DNA from: Gracilaria gracilis
Taxonomy: Eukaryota > Rhodophyta > Florideophyceae > Gracilariales > Gracilariaceae
Assembly (NCBI GenBank): GCA_030374805.1
Contig: JARGSG010000036.1
Span: 186,001-250,000 of the forward strand
DNA length: 64,000 nt
Direction: 5' to 3'
Positions within the stretch are counted from its first letter, which is position 1. Every line of letters begins with the position of its first letter. The notes beneath the pieces are model-generated. The model ran no database searches and had not been told where the DNA came from. It saw only the letters and a list, made by a program, of their open reading frames with translations. Shown piece by piece: positions 59,726 to 64,000 of this stretch. Position numbers and translations under genes: made by a program.

Positions 59726-62659
59726 ATGGCTCCCCTTCTTAATGACAATCAACGCTCGCTTGCTTCGTTTGAACGCGCGCTGCTCAGAGGAGATGTGAAC
59801 ACGCTTCATGCCATTCACCCTGACGCTGCTGCCGTTGCTGCCGGTTACTATAACCTGTTTCTGTCGCGAGTCACCCCGCACCAGCCTGCTTCGGCAGAAT
59901 CGTGTGCGCATTTGTCTGTTGCCATCACCGCAGAATGTATTCAGAGCGCCGCACATGTTACCATGTGCAGTCACACTTTGAAAAGCGCCTTGATTGAAGC
60001 TGCGAACGGCAACGTGCACACTTTGATTGCCGCTTACTTGGCGGGCGTTGCCTTGCTTCAGGCGTTTGTCAGGGAGAACTGGGCTGGTCCCATCTCTAGA
60101 ACCGCCGCCGCAGCGCAGAGTGAGACTGCTTCCTTCTTCCTCGTTTTGGATGGAGAGGATGTTGCCATTCCAGCCAAGTGTCTTCATTGGCTGCGTGCTG
60201 CCCGATTTATATTGGTTGAACACGTTCAACAATTTGTCACTTGTGGAGCTACTCTGGCCCCTTGGTGGGCTGCTAGGGTGCTCATTGCTCACCAGTCTGT
60301 TCTTTCAAACCCTACCCCGACCATGCAGTTCGCCTTGTTTCGAATGTACGGTAGATTTCTCGGTAAGCATGTCGCGGATATGTGTTACCGCTTCGAAACG
60401 GGCTGCGATACCAATGGACAGTATCATGAGGCCAAGGGAGAGGAAGAGGAAGCAGACAATTCTGATCTGTTACCAGCACCTGTCGCGGATGGAAATGATA
60501 CGATTGCTGATGAGGATGATGACTTTTTGCAAGTACTAAGCGAGGAGAAAGCGCATGAAAGACAGCTAATGGCGTTGGCCTACATTGAACTGGCACATGC
60601 TCAGAGGTTGTTTTATGATGGAGATGGTGCGCTTTCAAGCCTAAAGACTGCCGGTCGGCTTGACCGTGTCACATTTCGTCTCACCGGGGAGATGGGTGTC
60701 CGTACCAAGCACCAAAGCAAACCAACTGCCCAGCTCATCGCGAGAGCATTTGTCTTGAACGAACCGTCGGAAACGTTTGTAGGCGATACGGAGAAAAGCG
60801 CCTTTGGCCTTAAGTTCCCTGCGGGCGTGGAAGGAGCGCAGAATGGGGCGAATGGGTCGGCTAGTTGGCCAATTACTACTGCACTTCCACTTCCTAAGAA
60901 CATTCAGGTTTGCGATGAAGATGTGCTTGGCTTTGTGAAACTGACGAGCAGTGACGAACTTTTGAGCCAGGCCATAAGTGCGAGAATCGAGGTTGACGAT
61001 AGTGATGAAGAGGCGTCGAATCCGGAGACTATTGGAGCTGAAGTGCGAAGCCTAACCCCTTTGCAACAAGCTTTGGCGCTATGTCATGCGAGTGTCATTC
61101 GAGCTAGAAACGCCGCGCATATATTGACAAAGGAGGAGATGTCGCCATTTGTCAGCTTGGTGTTGGAAGGAGCGAAGAGTCCACATGGAACGAGTAGTGT
61201 GTTGCAATTACGAGCACTGATGCTTCGCGTTGGGCTGGAAGGAGAACGTGGACGTTTCCTGGAAAGGTGCATGCAACAGATGGAGGAGGTCGGACGTTTT
61301 GTTGATGATCCTCTTGAATCACTAGACACCGATCTCAGACATTCTGCCGCTGCAGAACGAAATTTGTTCCTGTATGGCTCCTCTTTACCACCGCGATGGG
61401 AACTGAAGAAGGAGCTTGCGATTTCATTTGGCAGAATTGGTTTAGTTAGGTCAGCTATGGAAATCTTTGAAGAGCTAGAGTTTTGGGATGAACTAGTTGA
61501 TTGTCATCGCTTGATCGGCAATCTCGGAGCCGCCGAAGACCTCGTGCGTAAAGAACTAGATCGACTTGACAAAGCAGTACTTGATGAAGGAATCTCCGAC
61601 GATGCCACTTCTGATCCGTCTTTCAGAAAAGGTGCTTGTACTAGAGCTGTTCAGACGCGAGCTGCGAGAAGACCGCGTTTGCTTTGTGTGCTCGGGGATG
61701 TAACCCGAAATCAAGAGCACTTTAAAACTGCTTGGGAGGAGAGTGGTCATCGATACGCTCGAGCGAAACGTGCGTTGGGAATGATGTGCATTGAAGCTGA
61801 ACAATGGGAAGCGGCGATGGGGCATTATAAACAGGCACTCGCAGTCAATTCCCTTTTCCCGGATGCTTGGTTTGTTTATGGATGTGCTGCGATTCAAACA
61901 GGTGACATACAGACTGCCGCCCATGCATTCACGAGAGTTATTCAACAAACACCTGAAAACGGAGAAGCTTGGAACAACTTGGCAAAAGTTCTGCATGATC
62001 TTGGAAAGAAAAAGGAAGCGCTAAAGGCTCTTATAGAAGCGGGTAAACTCATGCGAGATTCTTGGCGCGTATGGAATAACGTTCTGCTCCTCGCGACAGA
62101 ACTCCGATCATGTCCCGAAATTCTGAGAGCTATGGACAGACTAATGGATATACGAGGGAAAGAGGGTGTTTCCGCACAGTCCATTGGAGTGGTTGTTGGT
62201 GAAGTGATTCGCATGTCCGGCTCATCAGATCTTGAAGACAAAGCATATGTCGGTCCCGTATCACGAAAACTTCTCAAGGTTCTGGCAAGGTGCTCATCGC
62301 TTGTTTCAACCAACCCATCCGTATGGGCTGCATACGCCCAATTGTATGAACTGCTTCCTTCCAATGAAGACAAACAGCGCGCTTTCGAATGCAGATTGAA
62401 GCAAGTGCGATCGCTCGTAGCACAGGGAGAGTGGAAGACAGAGCTTGCTGCTCTGCGACATATGGCGATTGCATGTGATGCTCTTGCGGAAAATGCGTTA
62501 TCGACAAAGAACACACTTAGCATCAGAGCTGCGAAGATTCAAACAAAGAGTGTAGTGGAACAGACCCGACAGGATTATCGTGATTGTGATGCATTTCAAA
62601 GACTCTTAGAAATGCAGAACAGCTTGGAGAAGGCCTGCGACCCAGTCAGTAGCCCGTGA
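59726..62659 (+). CDS. TTC27: Tetratricopeptide repeat protein 27 (TTC27/Emw1) homologue
   Basis: The protein has 977 residues from the ATG at 59726. The frame extends 147 codons further to 59285 (in-frame ATG at 59297), but family similarity starts at SLASFERALLRGDV, so the inner ATG is preferred. Family blocks include LAGVALLQAFVRENWAGP, FFLVLDGEDV, ELAHAQRLFYDGDGALSSLKTA, LTPLQQALALCHASVIRA and AAERNLFLYGSSLPPRWELKKEL. RLLCVLGDVTRNQEHFKTAWEESGHRYARAKRALG and C-terminal TPRs (WEAAMGHYKQALAVNSLFPDAWFVYG, GEAWNNLAKVLHDLGKKKEAL) follow. Yeast Emw1 is linked to cell-wall integrity; the biochemical role is unclear. Its 3' end lies 72 bp from the convergent RBMX2 gene. Confidence 0.92.
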   Translation: MAPLLNDNQRSLASFERALLRGDVNTLHAIHPDAAAVAAGYYNLFLSRVTPHQPASAESCAHLSVAITAECIQSAAHVTMCSHTLKSALIEAANGNVHTLIAAYLAGVALLQAFVRENWAGPISRTAAAAQSETASFFLVLDGEDVAIPAKCLHWLRAARFILVEHVQQFVTCGATLAPWWAARVLIAHQSVLSNPTPTMQFALFRMYGRFLGKHVADMCYRFETGCDTNGQYHEAKGEEEEADNSDLLPAPVADGNDTIADEDDDFLQVLSEEKAHERQLMALAYIELAHAQRLFYDGDGALSSLKTAGRLDRVTFRLTGEMGVRTKHQSKPTAQLIARAFVLNEPSETFVGDTEKSAFGLKFPAGVEGAQNGANGSASWPITTALPLPKNIQVCDEDVLGFVKLTSSDELLSQAISARIEVDDSDEEASNPETIGAEVRSLTPLQQALALCHASVIRARNAAHILTKEEMSPFVSLVLEGAKSPHGTSSVLQLRALMLRVGLEGERGRFLERCMQQMEEVGRFVDDPLESLDTDLRHSAAAERNLFLYGSSLPPRWELKKELAISFGRIGLVRSAMEIFEELEFWDELVDCHRLIGNLGAAEDLVRKELDRLDKAVLDEGISDDATSDPSFRKGACTRAVQTRAARRPRLLCVLGDVTRNQEHFKTAWEESGHRYARAKRALGMMCIEAEQWEAAMGHYKQALAVNSLFPDAWFVYGCAAIQTGDIQTAAHAFTRVIQQTPENGEAWNNLAKVLHDLGKKKEALKALIEAGKLMRDSWRVWNNVLLLATELRSCPEILRAMDRLMDIRGKEGVSAQSIGVVVGEVIRMSGSSDLEDKAYVGPVSRKLLKVLARCSSLVSTNPSVWAAYAQLYELLPSNEDKQRAFECRLKQVRSLVAQGEWKTELAALRHMAIACDALAENALSTKNTLSIRAAKIQTKSVVEQTRQDYRDCDAFQRLLEMQNSLEKACDPVSSP

Positions 62660-62731
62660 CCAAGCGTGTTGGTCATTTGTAGCGGATATTTGTTCGAATC
62701 TTGGACACATGCATACATGACATGGCACTTG

Positions 62732-63505
62732 CTAAGCACGCGAAGTGTGGTCTTGCTGCGCTTTCTTTTCGGCGCGCCGTTTTCGTATTCTCGCGCGTTC
62801 CTGGCGACGTTTCTCTTTTTCTCGACGGCGCTGCTCTTTCTCTCTCCGATATGACTCAGACACAGTTGCATGTGTGGTGTGATTGGTGTCCTCAATGAGT
62901 GCGTTGTTTCTTGCACTTGTGGGTTCAACTTTGTCTTCGAGAGTTGAAAGTTCTCTTCTTTTCGAATCTCGTGCTTCAGCTTGTGAGGTTGAGTGGATAC
63001 GTTTTCTTTTTCGCAGTGATTCCAATCGCTCCATGACAGCCTTTTGTCGCCGCTTCTCAGCGGTAGCCTCTTCAGCAAGCGCTTCGGAATTGTGCTCGGC
63101 GTCGGCCGCTTGGGATTCATGAAAGCCGTCTGGTGTAGTATCCGTGCCGCCGTCTTCGGGCATTCGATAGTTCTCAACGTGATCTACGCGGAGATTTCGT
63201 CCATCTATCTCAAAGCCGGTGAAATTATCCACCGCCAGCACACAACTTCTTGAGTCTGCGTAGCGCACAAAGGCGTAGCCTTTGGATTCGCTGGTGTTGG
63301 CATCGCGCAGTAGATTGATGTGTAGCACGGTGCCGTATTGCTCGAGAATGGCAAGCAGGCGGTCTTCGGTGATGGAGGGCGATAAGCCACCCACCCAGAT
63401 AGCGTCTGAGGCGAGATACTTGTGATGCCATGAGGCAGTTGTGCCGGCAATTCCCTGCTCGAGCTCAGTTTGGTTGAGGTTGTTGATGACGTTGACCTTG
63501 TTCAT
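62732..63505 (-). CDS. RBMX2: RBMX2/Ist3 (Snu17) RRM protein of the RES complex
   Basis: The protein has 257 residues from the ATG at 63505-63503. The N terminus carries the family signature: NVINNLNQTELEQGIAGTTASWHHKY, with the conserved ASWH.KY just before the RRM. The RRM spans about residues 35-112, with RNP2 IWVGGL, RNP1 KGYAFVRY, AVDNFTGFEIDGRNLRVDHVENYRMP. The C terminus is a charged Arg/Glu/Lys-rich helix. With Bud13 and Pml1 the protein forms the RES complex of the activated spliceosome, binding SF3b. Its gene sits in the same window as SF3B1. Confidence 0.95.
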   Translation of the reverse strand: MNKVNVINNLNQTELEQGIAGTTASWHHKYLASDAIWVGGLSPSITEDRLLAILEQYGTVLHINLLRDANTSESKGYAFVRYADSRSCVLAVDNFTGFEIDGRNLRVDHVENYRMPEDGGTDTTPDGFHESQAADAEHNSEALAEEATAEKRRQKAVMERLESLRKRKRIHSTSQAEARDSKRRELSTLEDKVEPTSARNNALIEDTNHTTHATVSESYRREKEQRRREKEKRRQERARIRKRRAEKKAQQDHTSRA

Positions 63506-64000
63506 GGCGGAATTAGTGCGATGCAGCGCAACACGTCATACGCGCAGACTTTGTGCGGTGCGAAGTGCGCTGCATGCGGCCTGCGCGCAAATATAGTTGA
63601 TGCACCGCTCGCACTGCGGCTGAATTTATCAGCCAGACGCGCGAAATCGATAAAGTTGCCTCCACCACAGACGACGGAACTCGCTGCTCAACGATGGCTG
63701 TCGCGCTTGGCGCAGACGGGCCACCGCATGGTCGCCGTGGGGTGCCGTTATACCCGACCCGCTCTATTATTGTCCATATCGAGTCTAATACGTCGATCCG
63801 AACTGTAATTGTTCTGTTACAGTACGCGAAAGACCCGCTGCCGGTGCAATGCTACGAAGGTACAGGTACCTTTGGTACCGTCGTACTGTAGAGCTACAGT
63901 ACACATCTATCTATATCTACAGTACAAGGGTACGAAGGTATCGTCAACTTTTTTTTACCTTCACTTCCGTTCCGTTCAGCGTGGGACAGAGAGCTAAACA
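63506..64000. other. Upstream region of RBMX2, GTAC-rich
   Basis: 495 bp to the window edge, presumably containing the RBMX2 promoter. GGTAC(C) and CTACAGTAC motifs recur from 63866 to 63945, including the near-palindrome GTACTGTAG-AG-CTACAGTAC at 63883-63902. No gene recognised. Confidence 0.4.

Noticed and set aside
1-64000. tRNA, rRNA, snRNA genes and CRISPR arrays
   Set aside because: I scanned for T-arm-like GTTCRANNCC contexts, conserved snRNA starts and spaced repeats and found nothing convincing; a covariance-model scan would be needed for a firm negative.

Overview
The window looks like nuclear DNA of a red alga (Rhodophyta); I cannot name the genus. The gene set combines splicing, kinetochore and mitochondrial genes with photosynthetic-lineage genes: glucan water dikinase, a fibrillin-like protein, a transit-peptide-bearing rubredoxin-like protein, a twin-arginine lumen-type TPR protein, and a Golgi-type sulfotransferase of the kind expected for sulfated cell-wall polysaccharides. 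Almost every gene is a single open frame. The two introns I can prove are tiny (64 and 65 bp), and one has a yeast-like TACTAAT branch site. This intron-poor, compact style fits rhodophytes better than green algae or land plants.

Region 1 (1-18 kb) is accessory and transposon-rich. It holds a broken GDP-fucose transporter whose 5' edge abuts an 80-bp dispersed repeat, a decayed coding block (2.2-3.9 kb), and two pogo/Tigger-like DDE transposons. One transposon has an intact frame. The other has one in-frame stop but perfect TA target duplications and GC-rich terminal repeats (6762-9012). A full-length LINE (10340-14485) has an 11-bp target duplication, an open frame with endonuclease, reverse transcriptase and RNase H, and an unusual Tudor-like insertion inside the RNase H domain. 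A 348-bp 5'-truncated relative (16541-16888) has a 13-bp target duplication and the same (AAG)n tail. Two divergent members of an unrecognised cysteine-containing membrane protein family flank the full LINE.

Region 2 (17-46 kb) mixes metabolic and organellar genes separated by long gene-free stretches. In order: fibrillin-like protein (frameshifted), thiolase, ATP-synthase-c lysine methyltransferase homologue, glucan water dikinase, mitochondrial uL29m, a fucosyltransferase-like type II membrane enzyme, an unknown nuclear-type protein, an OPA/UhpC-type sugar-phosphate transporter with a transit peptide, an unknown protein, a rubredoxin-like plastid protein, a zinc-ribbon plastid-type protein and a secreted beta-propeller-like protein. 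Several gene-free stretches hold perfect inverted repeats with 11-16 bp arms.

Region 3 (46-64 kb) is dense and housekeeping: SF3B1, a PET100-like cytochrome oxidase assembly gene (two exons), NUF2, a plastid-type EamA transporter, a lumen-type TPR protein, a sulfotransferase, TTC27 and the RES-complex RRM protein RBMX2/Ist3. Neighbouring genes are often divergent with 430-640 bp shared promoters, or tightly convergent. Functional links are loose: starch turnover (dikinase plus sugar-phosphate transporter), Golgi glycan and sulfate metabolism, and two splicing factors (SF3B1, RBMX2).
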